DNA of 64,000 nt from Pseudocercospora fijiensis CIRAD86 (GCF_000340215.1 NW_006921541.1:1213527-1277526); one strand, 5' to 3'. Counted from the first letter of the stretch, positions 42,197-53,337 are shown. Notes: a model not told the origin generated them from the letters alone. Translations and numbers: made by a program.

Positions 42197-43058
42197 TATG
42201 CTGCCTTCATTCTGAAATCGAATTTGATACTGCTTCGCTCAGATCTCACATGAAGCTATTGCAACTAGAATTCGGCTGGGCCCACTTCGGCTGCCAATAC
42301 TAGCAGCATGCAAAACCGCCAGTGCATTGCAAGGGTGTTCTTGGACTGTCATCGATACCGTAGCTGGTGCTCCGGCACAAGTCCTCATTCGAGCGCGTTT
42401 CTGTGCAGCATGGAGTGATCAGAGATGTGTACCATTGTCTCCATTCACCCATCACGGTCGCTATGATTCCAAGAAAGTTCTCATATCAGTGTCGCTTCCT
42501 GAGTGCGATAGTTATCTTCGGACTGTCTCCCGTTCTCGTTCAAGATCGACCGCGATGCGGTGCATGAAGTGGAGAGCAGCAGATTGAAGAAAAGACGGCT
42601 CTGCCCAGGTGCCGGGGCTTCACTTGCCTGCCTGTCACAGGTGGCTCGTGCGCTACACAAGGTTCATACCGCGGCCCCGAAGCCAGCCGCAAGCTTCTCA
42701 AAATCACGACCTGCGTCTTACGCGTTGACCGTTCTTCTCTCTCACCACTCATCGACTCTGGCAGAATCGCTGGCTTCTGAGCAGCGCTGCGAGCGTGTGC
42801 TGATAACGATGGGTTTCCTTACTGGTGCCCTCTTGCGGCGTTTGCTAGACTCGCCTCGCAAGGGGATGAACTTGGGCCTTCTTTCGTAGTCGTGCGAGCG
42901 AGTCTCACGCAGGCACTCGAACCGCTGATGCATCGTGCCCAAGTGTTCGCTTGTGCCAGGCGTATGGCCCTGAAGCGATACGCAAAAATTCACCAAGATG
43001 GTGGATTCGAGATCCTCTGCCACTCTGCGGGCTCTTCGTCGCTGCCGTTGCAGCCGAA
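42197..43058. other. intergenic, no supported gene
   Basis: This lies between the SDR remnant and the receptor gene. Short overlapping open frames only; the right-hand part should contain the receptor promoter. Confidence 0.4.
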
Positions 43059-44283
43059 ATGCCTTCTCAATCAGCATTGTTCACTGAAGTCTGGACGGAA
43101 TATGGAATTTCCATGGCCTGTATCCTTCTGCGCTTCTTTGCAAGATGGAGAGTCTTTGGATTCAAGGCCTTCGACCTTGGAGATGCTTTTGCCGCCCTGG
43201 CTATGGTATGCTCGCCTGCAACGATCGACAGGAATGCCGCTAACTCGTCTACCAGATATTCTACTCCATTGAGACTGCTGGCATATACCTGCTGACCAGT
43301 TTTGGAAACAACATCGGCTTGAATGCGCAGACTGCAATGGAGGTCCCTGATACGAAAGTCCCGGACTTCACCTTGGGATCGAACCTGGCCTTTCTAAACT
43401 GGTTCTGGTATATCAATTTGATCTGGAGTCTCAAAGGCATTTTGCTTGTGGTATACGTCAAGCTCGGGTATCTAAACGATTCCGCCAGAATCTCCAGAAA
43501 TCGTCGCTGACTTTGAGCAGGGCTGGAGTAGCACGGCAAGAACTTCTGGTCAAGGGAGTTTGCGTCTTTAACTTCTGTACCTGGCTTGCGTGTATCTTGA
43601 CGCATACGTTAATCTGCACACCACCTCATAAGAGCTGGCAAATCAAGCCATATCCGGGCGACAATTGCACCGTGCGGAAGCCGAACTACTATGTGATTGC
43701 TATACTCAATAGTCTCACAGACCTGGCCATCATCGTGGTTCCCATGCCTTTGCTATTCAAGGTGAAGGCGAAGCTATCAAAGAAGCTCATCTTGATCGCG
43801 CTCTTCTCACTCGGATTCTTCGCCATCATCGCAACAATCCTGCGAGCGCACTACTCTCTACACTCACCAGATACCCTACCTATTGCCCTCGGATGGGCAA
43901 GCTGAGAGACTTTTGTCGCTACCATCGTCGCCTGCGCGCCTGGAATCAAGCCAATGTTCAGCACCAGCAAGTGGTACAGATCGAGTTCAAACGGATCTCG
44001 CGACAAGCTCTCGCGCGAGCCAACGAGCAAGTTTGGCTTCCCAGCCAAGGCTAGTAGTGGCAAGGTTGTCGATTCCAGCATAGTTGTCTCTCGGTCGGTA
44101 TATGTCTATCATTCGGACAATGATGGACGCCCCGGAGACTATGGGTTCGAAATGGGCGGCTGGAGAAAGAACGCTTCGAGTTCTGGGGAAAGCGATGAAA
44201 GAGTGATGATTCAACAGAAGCGCATACTTCAGCACAGAGCAGGTGGCAAGGACCAAAGATCAAGTCTGAGCTCGACTGTGTAA
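43059..44283 (+). pseudogene. Pth11/SAT4-type rhodopsin-domain membrane protein with one in-frame TGA
   Basis: This is a seven-helix fungal membrane protein (rhodopsin-like family, Pth11-related). The exons are 43059-43205, 43256-43467 and 43521-44283; introns of 50 and 53 bp restore the frame at each join. Helices are visible from FTEVWTEYGISMACILLRFFARW through to ILNSLTDLAIIVVPMPLLF and LILIALFSLGFFAIIATILR. After ALGWAS the frame meets TGA at 43903-43905, then continues ETFVATIVACAPGIKP, the conserved seventh-helix region, and a Ser-rich tail to a TAA at 44283. CGA-to-TGA (Arg, a CpG transition) would explain the stop. Truncation would remove helix 7 and the tail. Confidence 0.8.
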
Positions 44284-44286
44284 CAT

Positions 44287-44600
44287 TCAAGACTTGGGTT
44301 GTTTGCGTGGTAAGCCTTACCGCGATGACTCTCGTCTGATGAATAAATTGCATTAACCATCCTATCTCACGCTACAGATTCTTTCCATAGGATATGGCCT
44401 CTCCTTCTGGCCTGTGCCAGTCCTAGCTGCAATTGGAGGCGAAGTTTGCGCAGACCTGGGCGACCCCACGGCATACGGCTGGTACGTCTCTGCTTGGACG
44501 ATTGCCATCACAGTATCCTTCCTCTGGTTCGGAACTTTAACAGATCCAACCAGATTGAAGTCTTCTTGGAGAATGATCGTCTGGCTGAGAGGAACAAATT
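44287..44600 (+). pseudogene. TRI12/siderophore-type MFS transporter stub
   Basis: Immediately after the receptor stop, FKTWVVCV is followed by an intron (GTAAGC...CTACAG, about 44309-44376) and then ILSIGYGLSFWPVPVLAAIG and GWYVSAWTIAITVSFLWFGTLTD. These are the first two helices of TRI12-family (trichothecene/siderophore) efflux transporters. The frame then loses resemblance near 44560, and both the N-terminal domain and the remaining ten or more helices are absent. It is a truncated relic. Confidence 0.6.
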
Positions 44601-45868
44601 CCATTGAGTACAGGACGGTATGTAAGTGCCTCCGTGACATAGCACATCACATATTAAATCACAGCCGTATAGCCACTTCCGAGCCCTTTGGGTGAAGCAG
44701 AGACCTAGTGTGTTGCCGCAATTCGTAGAAAGACTTGATCTGAACTTCTCGGACGATTGATGATTGTTGATGCCTTGAAACCAGGAAGAAATCGATACCA
44801 TGGCGTAGGCGACTGCCGAACGCAGTCGGACCTTTCCAGAACTTCTAGAGGATTCGGGAACCAGCCAGCAGTCAGCCTTATCGCGGCGATCGGATGGCGA
44901 AATTGAGCAAGATCGGCATGAGAAAAGGAAAGCTTCATGCTCGTCATTTGTTCGTCAAAAGATATCCTTCGGCCGAACATGTCCAGCATGTCCTTCAAAC
45001 CACGATCGAAGGCTGCCAATCGGGCTGCATACATTATACATGTAATGTGCATAGCTCCCACGTTGACCAAAGCCGATCGGCCAGTGCCGTCAAATAGCGA
45101 TGTCTGCTCAAGGAACCGGTCTTGCCTCGCCTCCCCAGCGACTGTCGAAGCCATGCTCTACAGAATGGTCGGTCCAAAATGTAGAATGTCAAACTTCTGT
45201 GATGGATGCCTCGGATTCTGTGTGCAACTGTGTGTAATCAGATTTGCGGCAATTCTCGTAGCCTCCGTATACAATCTAGGATTGACCTGATACATATGCA
45301 AGAAGACAATGGATCTTCCTAGTACTGAGCCTTTCTCGGGGAAAGTTCTTCCTTTGACAGCTGCAGAATCCTGATAACGTCAATGACACAGAACGAGACA
45401 TGTACCAGTCAAGCATCATTTGGAACCACTGGCTATCAATTTATCATCGTTCACAGCAGTCCACCTCACATGTAGCGGTGTAGCACTATCAACCCCAGTG
45501 TCCTAATATTGTTACACAACATTCGCGTGGAAACACGCAACAATGTTCCAATTCGCGCACACTCCCCAGCATACAGTTTAGCGCACATAGTCTGACTGAA
45601 ACTGGGTCAAGTATTGAATAAAAGCTGCAGGTATCGCATTTCTCCGATACAACACGCTCAACTACCATAGGTGAGAGCTGACGTGTTTTTCGCGGTCGCG
45701 TTGGCAGGAATGCAAGCGGTGCGAGGATCTTCCTTGTATGAAGCCTTATTCAAGATCCTTTCGCCGGCGTCTCAAATATCCCACTTACGAGTTCATGCCC
45801 AACTTTCTTGAGTAACATCATCAATCAGCCGTTTGCTGCCAGAATTGAAAGAGAGAGAGAGAAAAATC
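44601..45868. other. intergenic or decayed sequence
   Basis: A 149-codon frame with an ATG at 45154 runs leftward to 44705, but its product matches nothing I know. The 45290-45868 part shows no coding character and should contain the promoter of the J-domain-like gene; a GA repeat lies just before its ATG (about 45851-45862). Confidence 0.35.
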
Positions 45869-47935
45869 ATGCCTTCCACTCCGGCGTTGAGTGCCGCTGG
45901 GCTCTCATTCCTGGATTTGAGAACTATCATCAAAGTAGATATCGAAGCGTCTAATGAAGTGCAAACACGAATCGATCGACTCCGTCGCGACTTTCAAAAT
46001 GGCAGAAGACCGCCGGGGAAGGAGATTGAAGAGCTGGAACTGGCGAATAAAGACATGACGAAAGATCTCGTGCAGCGGATCGAGAAAATCGAAAATGCTG
46101 GACCTTTGACAGCCGCGGATCGGGAGATGTTGCAAGCGTTGAACGCTCGTCTCACAGTCTGCGATCGCCAAGGGATGCAGCTTACCGAGCTTCGCGATCT
46201 GGAAGCACATTTTGATGCCCGCGAGGCGGAACGGATGAGGAGGGAGAGCATGTACCAGAGCCCATTGCCGCTGGGAGGTGCACCGCGAAAGCCGAGCGTT
46301 GTCAATACGGTTCAGCAACCGGCAGAGTCGAATGTACTTCCTCCTCCTCCTCCTCCACCACCTCTGCCCTTTACGCCACCGTATACTCCGTCATTCCCAC
46401 CTCGGCAGGGAGGCATCTCCTTCACATCGTCATCTTATGCTCGTCCGTCTTCGAATTCGCCACGCTCGAGCGGGATCAGACTCGACGAGCTGAATGATCC
46501 CAGCTGCAATCCGCCTTCTCATGTGGACCCGGTTCGTGGCAATCCTCGCAGAAGTAAATCGCAACGTGATATGCCATACTCCTCGTCCAGTTCCGCGGTA
46601 TATGGAGACCTGCGACGGAGTGTTCCAAACCTCGATCGACCAGATACCAGGCCGACACCTATGACTTCTGGCAGCAGCCAAGTATACGATGACCTTCGAA
46701 GAAGCGTCCCGAGCCTTGAGCGTCCAGATAGCAGGCAAGTTCCTTTTGCATCCAGCAGCAGTGCAATTTACGAAGACAGACGACGAAGCTATTCCACCCT
46801 GGACAGGGCAGAGCCAAAAATGGCACCAACTTCACCCCCCGTCAGCAACCCGATCTATAGCGATCCACGCACGAGCAACCCCAGCTTGGACAGAGTAGAC
46901 AGCAAATACGTGCCTCCTTCACCACCGATGGGGAACCCCGTGTATGGCGACCCACGTCGAAGCAATCCGAATCTAGATCGTGCATCTGAAAGCAGATATA
47001 TACCACCGTCGCCACCAATCGGACCAAGATCTGGCAGCTCTCGAAGCATCCCATCACCCAAATCTTCGCCTGCACGAAATCCTCCCACGCCAGCGCCAGC
47101 AATGAACAGCCTCCCAACACAACACCGCAATCCGAGCGTGGAAACGGTCGATAGCAAATGGACTCCTCCATCCCCGGGACCAGGAATAAAAGCTGGACCA
47201 AGCACTTGCATCCCCTCCGTACCTTCCGCCGTGCGTGCAGAGAACGCATACATCCATCCATGCAATTTCTCGACGACAAAAATCGAAAATCCTTACTTCC
47301 CCCCTCCCCCGACAGAAGATATTCGAGAAAGTCCATACTTCCCACCTCCCCCGACAGAAGAGCTGCCATACTCTCCAACTTCTGCGAGAAGACCTAGCTC
47401 GTGGGATTTCCCTTCGCAACCGGTTACTTCTCATCCCGCGCAAGATTATCGTCCACCGGCGGAACAGCAGGCTCGACGTGGGAGCAATAGATCGGGAACG
47501 GGGGAGTATCAGTTCTACTCGTACGCCGACTATTCTTCTGACGAAGAAGACGATTCCGAGTCCGTGGCCGAATGGGAGAAAACGCGATGGCCGTTGGCGT
47601 ATCGCGTTCTCGATATAAATCCGAGTTTGGATCCGAGAAGTGTGCAGGAGGAAGCTATGAAGTATGAAGAAATCTCACTTCAAAAATTCAGGGAATCGGG
47701 TTGCTAATGTGAGATTTTTTTTTGTAGTGCACTCGCCCGACTCAGTTTGAAACACGATCCGGCACGTTTCCCTAACGATTCCGATGCACCCGCTCGATGG
47801 GCGGCGATTAATAAGGCTTTTGATGTTCTGGTGCATCCGGTCAGGAAGCAGAACTATGATATCCATGGGAATGAGCCGCAGGAGTTGAAGGAGATTGATG
47901 TGGAGGAATTGAAGATTATTGATGAGATGCGGTAG
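45869..47935 (+). CDS. coiled-coil, repeat-rich protein with a degenerate C-terminal J domain
   Basis: There are two exons, 45869-47661 and 47728-47935; the intron starts GTATGA and ends in a T-run plus GTAG. The product is 666 aa. An N-terminal helical/coiled-coil part (residues about 15-130) is rich in Glu, Arg and Leu. A poly-Pro run follows (PPPPPPPPLP near 165). Five imperfect repeats of about 27-33 residues, centred on Y-x-D-x-R-x-S-x-P-x-L-x-R, occupy about residues 238-385. Further Pro/Ser-rich sequence includes two copies of a PYFPPPPTE motif. The last ~80 residues resemble a J domain (YRVLDINPS..., ALARLSLK, AINKAFDVL, RKQNYDIHG), but the catalytic HPD loop reads HDP. It is therefore J-like and may not stimulate Hsp70. 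No membrane segment is seen. Confidence 0.75.
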
Positions 47936-48269
47936 GTGCGGAGGTAATCGCTGTGCCAGTACATTGGTTCCAACAGGCTTGGATATATGGGTAGGTCTCT
48001 TTGGGTTTGTGAGCGTCAAGGTCTGTATGGCGGTTACATGTATGATTCGTTTGTTGAAGCTGGTGTGTAGCTTATGATGTGAATAATAAGCTTGGTGACA
48101 GGTACATAGGGAACATTTGCGAAATCGCTGATTGTCCGCGAGCTTGTGACGATGACGGTGTGACTCCAGAACGTGCGGTGCTTTCGAGCAAACTGACTTG
48201 ATGGCAGTATATGAGGGATGTCTTGAACGACTGAGCACAGCGGACTGAGACCAGAAGTAGCAGACAAGT
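47936..48269. other. intergenic, no gene seen
   Basis: This holds the 3' UTR of the J-like gene and the promoter of the acetyltransferase gene. Nothing else is recognised. Confidence 0.5.
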
Positions 48270-49322
48270 ATGTCCTTCACAGGCAGCAGCGAGGTCCAAT
48301 CATGGCGTGACGAGAGCGCGGAATACGATGACAACCATGGCGGAGAAGCGTGTATAGCGAATCTGGAGTACTTTGCTGCGGATTGCGAGGATAAGTTTCG
48401 GCATCGGCGACTTCGCTGTGGAATGCTATGTGCAATCTTCAACGCCTTGGCTGCGTGGGATTCACGGAAGGAGATGGCCAAAGCCTGGAATGAGTACGCA
48501 GATGCAGGAATTTGTGAGAGCTGCTGCTGATGTCGAGAAGTATTGTGAACACGCAAGGCGCTAGCGACGAGGACTTGGAAGCACCGTCCATCAGGGCACC
48601 GATCACAGTCGACTATGGCATCAGCGTGCGTATAGCGGCATCGGCATTCCTGAATCGTAGCTGCTGGATCTCAGACAGTCCGCTCCATCCAGTCACTATC
48701 GGCGAACGAGTGGCATTAGGCGTAGGCGTACACATATATGGAGCGCACCCAGTAGTCTACGAGGAACGAACGTGCCGGCAAGGACCGAGTGTGGCAGGAC
48801 CAGTAGTGATTGAGGATGATGTTCATATTGGCAGCTATGCTGTGATCATGTGAGTACCCAATGGCTGCTTGAGCAGTCCTCGTTGCATGCCGGCTGCAGG
48901 ATTTGCCGCATGCGGCCACGCTTTCTCACATGCCATGCTTGTCGAGCACGGCTGACCGAAGGAGCAGGCCGGGTGTCACCATCGGACGAGGGGCCGTAAT
49001 CGCAGGCTCCGCCGTAGTAACGAGAAATGTGCCGGCACACTGTCTCGTTGATGGAAGCCCCGCGCGTGTCGCCCGAAAGCTGAGAAATGGGGTAGGGGAA
49101 GGCACGTGTGAAGGAGACCGGAATTCCAGCACCAGCACGCATAATCCGTCGGCAGCGATCCGCTCCCCCCGTATGGCCTCAGGCTTGCAGGTGGTGCCAT
49201 CGAGAGACGGCGACTTTGCTTTCTCCAAGCGAACAAACAAGGCACAGCTCTTCTGCGACGTGCTCATGCTGAGCGTCGCCGTTGCCTTTCTACTATCCTT
49301 GGTACACAGCGTATTGGGATGA
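48270..49322 (+). CDS. LbH-type (maltose/galactoside) O-acetyltransferase with C-terminal membrane anchor
   Basis: This is a left-handed beta-helix acetyltransferase using acetyl-CoA, on a sugar or other hydroxyl acceptor. The exons are 48270-48493, 48565-48849 and 48968-49322, with introns of 71 bp (GTACGC...GCTAG) and 118 bp (GTGAGT...AGCAG), giving 287 aa. The N-terminal maltose-acetyltransferase helix region includes LRCGMLCAIFNAL. Hexapeptide turns follow (VTIGERVALGVGVHIYGAHP, VVIEDDVHIGSYAVI, VTIGRGAVIAGSAVVTRNVP), with the catalytic-type His in VHIYGAHP. After PARVARKL comes a 55-residue linker and a terminal hydrophobic helix (FCDVLMLSVAVAFLLSLVHSVLG) that ends the protein, i.e. a tail anchor. 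The family is normally soluble. Confidence 0.82.
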
Positions 49323-49414
49323 GCCAGCACAGTCTTCGAGACCACGCTAGACATGCGATGACATGTTGCGATTCATCTTGATCCATCGCTCCTGCCTGTG
49401 AAAGGGCAAAGATT

Positions 49415-49771
49415 TCACCGCACATCGTCAGCATCCTCCATCTCCTCCTCGACCACCTTCTTGTCCGTATCGGTGGTCAAGCCGACGGCGGCCTCCGCCT
49501 CTTTCTGGCTGTATGGCTCCTCCTTCAGCTGCTTGACGCGTCTCTTGTGCGGCTTGCCCTTCTCGTGAGCCTTGAAGTTGCTTTCGCTCTCAAACCATTT
49601 TGCGCAGTCGGTGCAGTAGAACTCGCCGAAACCGGGCAAGTCCTCCAACGCCTTGGTGTCTTTGTACTGTTGGAGGTGTTTTTGCGACTGCTTGTCGGCA
49701 TGAATCTGATCGAGATCGCGCGTGTGTCGCCTGGTCTTCTTCTTCGAGCTGACGCCTCTGATTGCCGGCAT
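49415..49771 (-). CDS. BUD20: C2H2 zinc-finger protein Bud20-like (60S export factor, ZNF593 family)
   Basis: Bud20/ZNF593 is a shuttling factor that joins late pre-60S particles and helps their nuclear export. The product is 118 aa from one exon. The basic N-terminus KKKTRRHTRDLDQIHAD is the family hallmark. The zinc finger C-x2-C-x12-H-x5-H lies at about residues 53-75 (YCTDCAKWF...FKAHEKGKPHKRRV). A short acidic tail EEEMEDADD ends it. The length is normal for the family. The start ATG (49771) is only 10 bp from the terminal inverted repeat of the transposon, so the promoter and nearly all of the 5' UTR must lie in transposon sequence. Confidence 0.9.
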   Translation of the reverse strand: MPAIRGVSSKKKTRRHTRDLDQIHADKQSQKHLQQYKDTKALEDLPGFGEFYCTDCAKWFESESNFKAHEKGKPHKRRVKQLKEEPYSQKEAEAAVGLTTDTDKKVVEEEMEDADDVR

Positions 49772-49778
49772 CTTGTCA

Positions 49779-49781
49779 AAT
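49779..49781. repeat. target-site duplication AAT, left copy
   Basis: AAT here and at 53343-53345 directly flank the matching 14-bp inverted repeats. Three-base duplications are typical of PIF/Harbinger elements. Confidence 0.65.
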
Positions 49782-49795
49782 AGAGACCTTTAGCA
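49782..49795. repeat. left terminal inverted repeat of the DNA transposon
   Basis: AGAGACCTTTAGCA matches the reverse complement of 53329-53342 at 13 of 14 positions (one G/C difference). Confidence 0.75.
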
Positions 49796-50549
49796 GGAGG
49801 TGTCGCTGTCCAGTTCCGACGACAACTTCTGACTGATGGTTCACCACCTGTATCCACTGTATCCACTATATTATATATAGCCAATCGATTGTAATGCCGT
49901 AGGTCGTAATGCAATGAGTCTATTGCCAAAGGAGGTGGATATAGAAGCGGTATAGCGGCCTTAGCGATGGTAACTACCTTTCCTTATAATATTAAACCTT
50001 CTATCGATCGCTCTATAGTATACTAAATAACACCTCCGGAGGCTCTACCGCTGCCAGTATTGATACATCACAAGCTCTTAATGATGGTTAAGGTCGTACG
50101 AATGATGTTAGTAGTGTATAATAGCATAGAAGGTAACGTTAGATAGAAAATTCGAGTAGAAATTAGGCTTCGTAAGGGACTCGGAGGGATAGTAATAAGG
50201 CGGCTAGAGGACTCGATAGCAGGTAGTAGATCGCTCGTCTTCTTGTCCTACTAATTTGTTAGCGAATTGAGATTATTATAGCCTTCCGCAATACCTTCGT
50301 AGGTCGCTATCTCCCCTCCCCCTATCTACTACCTAGAGTTATCGATTTAGCGACTAGATCTAGTAAATACGCCTCTCCGGCATCTATGCCGCTACTAACT
50401 ACTCTAGCAAGTTAGTTACGGCTATCTCTATTACCTAGACCTTCGCTATTAATTGAGACCGTAGAAACACTGTCTTAGAAGGGCAGTAGTAATACAGCTT
50501 ACCTATTAAAGCTAGGCAAGCTGTCGGCTCGAATAGAGTTGGTTATCTT

Positions 50550-51470
50550 CTAGCAAATAAATAATATAAAGTATGCCTATAAGAAGGGCAATATTACTAA
50601 CTTCTATCGGCTTATTAGAGGTCGTGTGAATGCGTAGGCTCGTACTAATAGTAAGAAGGAGTTTAGTAGTAATTCTAGCTTCCGATAGAGCTGCAATATT
50701 AAGTTAGTTAAGAGGGTAAAGGAACAGGCCGCTAAAGAGCGCTCTACTAGTATAGCGCCTAGTAACGATAACCTCTCGTAAGCGAAGGACTTCTTTATTA
50801 AACACGCTATGCGTATAAACCCTTAGCTCTTCGACAAGGTAGCGACAAAGGAATAGAAGGAGGCGGCTCGGCGTAAGGAGATCGTTGTCCGCGATAGTCT
50901 AATAGACAGGTTAGGCTCGAAGCGACGTCGATTAAATAGTAGCGGCTCTTCTTAGGCGACCTTTGCTAAGCCGGAAGAATCTACGCCTTCTATACCGTCG
51001 ACGACTTAGCGGATGCGACTGCGCCGCCGTAAGCGTAACAACAACGCCTCGATTAACAGAGCGTTCTCGAAACTAAACGAATTGCTAAAACCGTACTTCG
51101 AGAAGATTAAGGAGAGCCTAACCGCCCTCAATTAGCACTATATTCGAGGCCTAACTAATAGTTAGAAGAACGAATTACAGCACCTTAATACTACTATTGT
51201 AAGTGCTATTATCTCTCTCTTAACTAGCAACTTACTGATATTAGCTAGACGGTAATAGGTGTGTATCCGGATTGCACTCGAGTGCTATTATAGGTTATCT
51301 ACCGTAGGAAGAGTAAGATGCTAATGCTAGAGCTATTCGAGCGCTTACCGAAACTAGGCTTCTTATAGCAGATAGGGTAGTTAGATCGCTACGATTGGGA
51401 TTAGAATGTGGACGATATTAAGGTCCCTAAGGACTTTTTCGACTCGGAGGAGTAGGTAGTAGTTATTATA
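50550..51470 (+). pseudogene. second open frame of the Harbinger-type element (RIP-degraded)
   Basis: Plus-strand reading gives coherent basic, helical sequence between TAG stops: YAYKKGNITNFYRLIRGRV, KLVKRVKEQAAKERS, FSKLNELLKPYFEKIKESL and, after a likely intron or frame change near 51240, KMLMLELFERLPKLGF and DDIKVPKDFFDSEE. It may be the DNA-binding partner protein of the transposase. No domain is certain. Confidence 0.5.
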
Positions 51471-52019
51471 GTATAGAGTTCGTTTTATAGGATTAGTTAA
51501 AGCAAATCCCTACTCATTTGTTAGCAATATTGCTCTTTAGTATCGATTTAGCGAACCAGTTGCTCCTACCGTTGCCTTGTTATTCTCTTAATCGCGAGAT
51601 TATCGCTAGAAATTTAGGAAATAGGAGGAGAGGTAGGGTTAGTAGTATATAACTATTACTTAGTAATAGGTTAACAACATCGCCGAGACATTATAAGAAT
51701 CGCGTACAGACGCTCTAGTCACCTATTTTCGCTGCTTTCTAGATATACACTAATAGCTCGAAATGTACTCGGTCCTATAGTACGAGTGCTAAGAATACCG
51801 TTAGAATTATAAAGCTATACTTTAACTTCTCGACATTATCGTCGTTCTTCTATTACTATCACTACTACTATCACTATCGCTACCCTCGTCTTCTATCGCC
51901 GGCGACGCATACCTATCTCCTTTATCGCCCTTATTACCTCGCTCTAGTCGCGGCGGCTACTATCCTAGCGGAAGAACCGTCGCAACGAGGGCTCTAATCT
52001 CGTTACTAATTTGAGCATT

Positions 52020-53100
52020 AGTCGCCCTCGAATAGAGGTATTCTTCTAACACCGGTAGATCTATGCGACCTATAGATACCTAGTTTCTATAATAGCAGGT
52101 ATAGCAATTAGTAAGAAGAACGCACGCTCGATAGATGGACCTAATAGCCTGTAAGTCCGCCCTCTACTTAACTAAGTTAATCCGCTACAGATTTGATATC
52201 TGTCCGAATATATGCTCTATAGCAACCCTTAAAGCCGACATCTCCTAGTCTATCTGCCTCTATAGCGGCGTACGAGGTTGACTATTCTAACCTTTGAAAG
52301 CAGATATAATACTATCCGCTACTGCGTACGCCGAGTCGCTATAAATAAATACCTTATCGTCTAATCCGTACCTATCGAACAACGCGTGCTAAATCTACTA
52401 AATGTTAGATTTAAATACTATCCGAGAATCCCTAAAAGAGCTAGGCTTAGGACTATACAATAACGATAGCAGACCGTCTAGAGTAACAACCGCCTAGAAT
52501 TTGATGCCGTATACTCTCTTATGTCCGCTATAGTACAACTTCTAGTTATACTTTGGCCTATAGTAGGGACGAAGGGTGCTATTAATAAATCTACACACTT
52601 TAGCAAGACTAACGTCCGGTTCTAATGCCTCTGCGCACCTCCGCAAATACTAAGGGGTTAACCGACGAGTGTCGAACAGCAATCTATCGCTAAAGAAGTC
52701 GTCTAAATACTTAAGAACAGTATTAAATATAATACTAATCTAGGTCGGCCCTCTGCTAAAGTCGTACGCTAGTAACTGCTAACTCGTACTGCTTGCTAAT
52801 CGCTATAGAAGCACTAATAAGGCTTCTTCCTTAGTAGGTTCTATACGGTATAGCTACTTAATCTAGTCTAACTTAAGTAGCCGCACTAACCTATATAGGT
52901 CCTGCTTCTAGAAGCGAAATCTACGCTTACACTGATCGTTTGTTAGGTCCGCTAACCTTATCCTTTTAAGCCGATTATAATCGTCTAGATATAGGCTCCT
53001 TATTTGATCGCCTACGTACGCCTCGTCGGCCTCGTCGTCTACGATAATATCGACTACCGACTCGAGATAGGCGCTAGCCGCTTGTCCGACAACCACCTAG
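52020..53100 (-). pseudogene. PIF/Harbinger DDE transposase relic
   Basis: Leftward reading from about 53100 gives, in order, KYLDDFFSDRLLFDTRRL, NSTLRPYYRPKYN, YYSGHKRVYGIKF, VVTLDGLLSLLYSP (first catalytic Asp region), FIYSDSAYAVADSII (second Asp), and MSALRVAIEHIFGQISNL (the Glu). This is the DDE_Tnp_4 layout. Stops are TAG and fall where Trp or Gln would be expected. An upstream segment at 52908-53096 (SAYLESVVDIIVDDEADEAY) is open and probably the N-terminus. Confidence 0.82.
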
Positions 53101-53240
53101 TAGTCCAGTAACAATTGCCTTACTTAAGCGTCTATTTTGAGCCGACAACAACACTACTATATACTAACTAAGGTCTACATTAAAGAGCTAGGGTTATATT
53201 ACTATAGATACGATAACTAAGTAGCCAAGAGGTAGCAAAA

Positions 53241-53337
53241 GGAGGTTGCTAAAGGCCTCGGAAGAGCCGTCTCAGATAGGCTTAGTTACTAACCCTGGTG
53301 AACACCACTAAATTCTGGCACTGGAGGTTGCTAAAGG
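53241..53337. repeat. 15-bp direct repeat in the right end of the transposon
   Basis: GGAGGTTGCTAAAGG occurs at 53241-53255 and again at 53323-53337, the second overlapping the terminal inverted repeat. Such subterminal copies are candidate transposase-binding sites. Confidence 0.7.

Noticed and set aside
44705..45154. 149-codon minus-strand frame as a transcription-factor fragment
   Set aside because: It has an ATG but no motif I can name; the resemblance was only impressionistic.
49838..53303. GTTCACCA / TGGTGAAC as the transposon termini
   Set aside because: These 8-base inverted matches are at unequal distances from the ends and have no flanking duplication; the outer 14-bp repeats with AAT on both sides are better supported.
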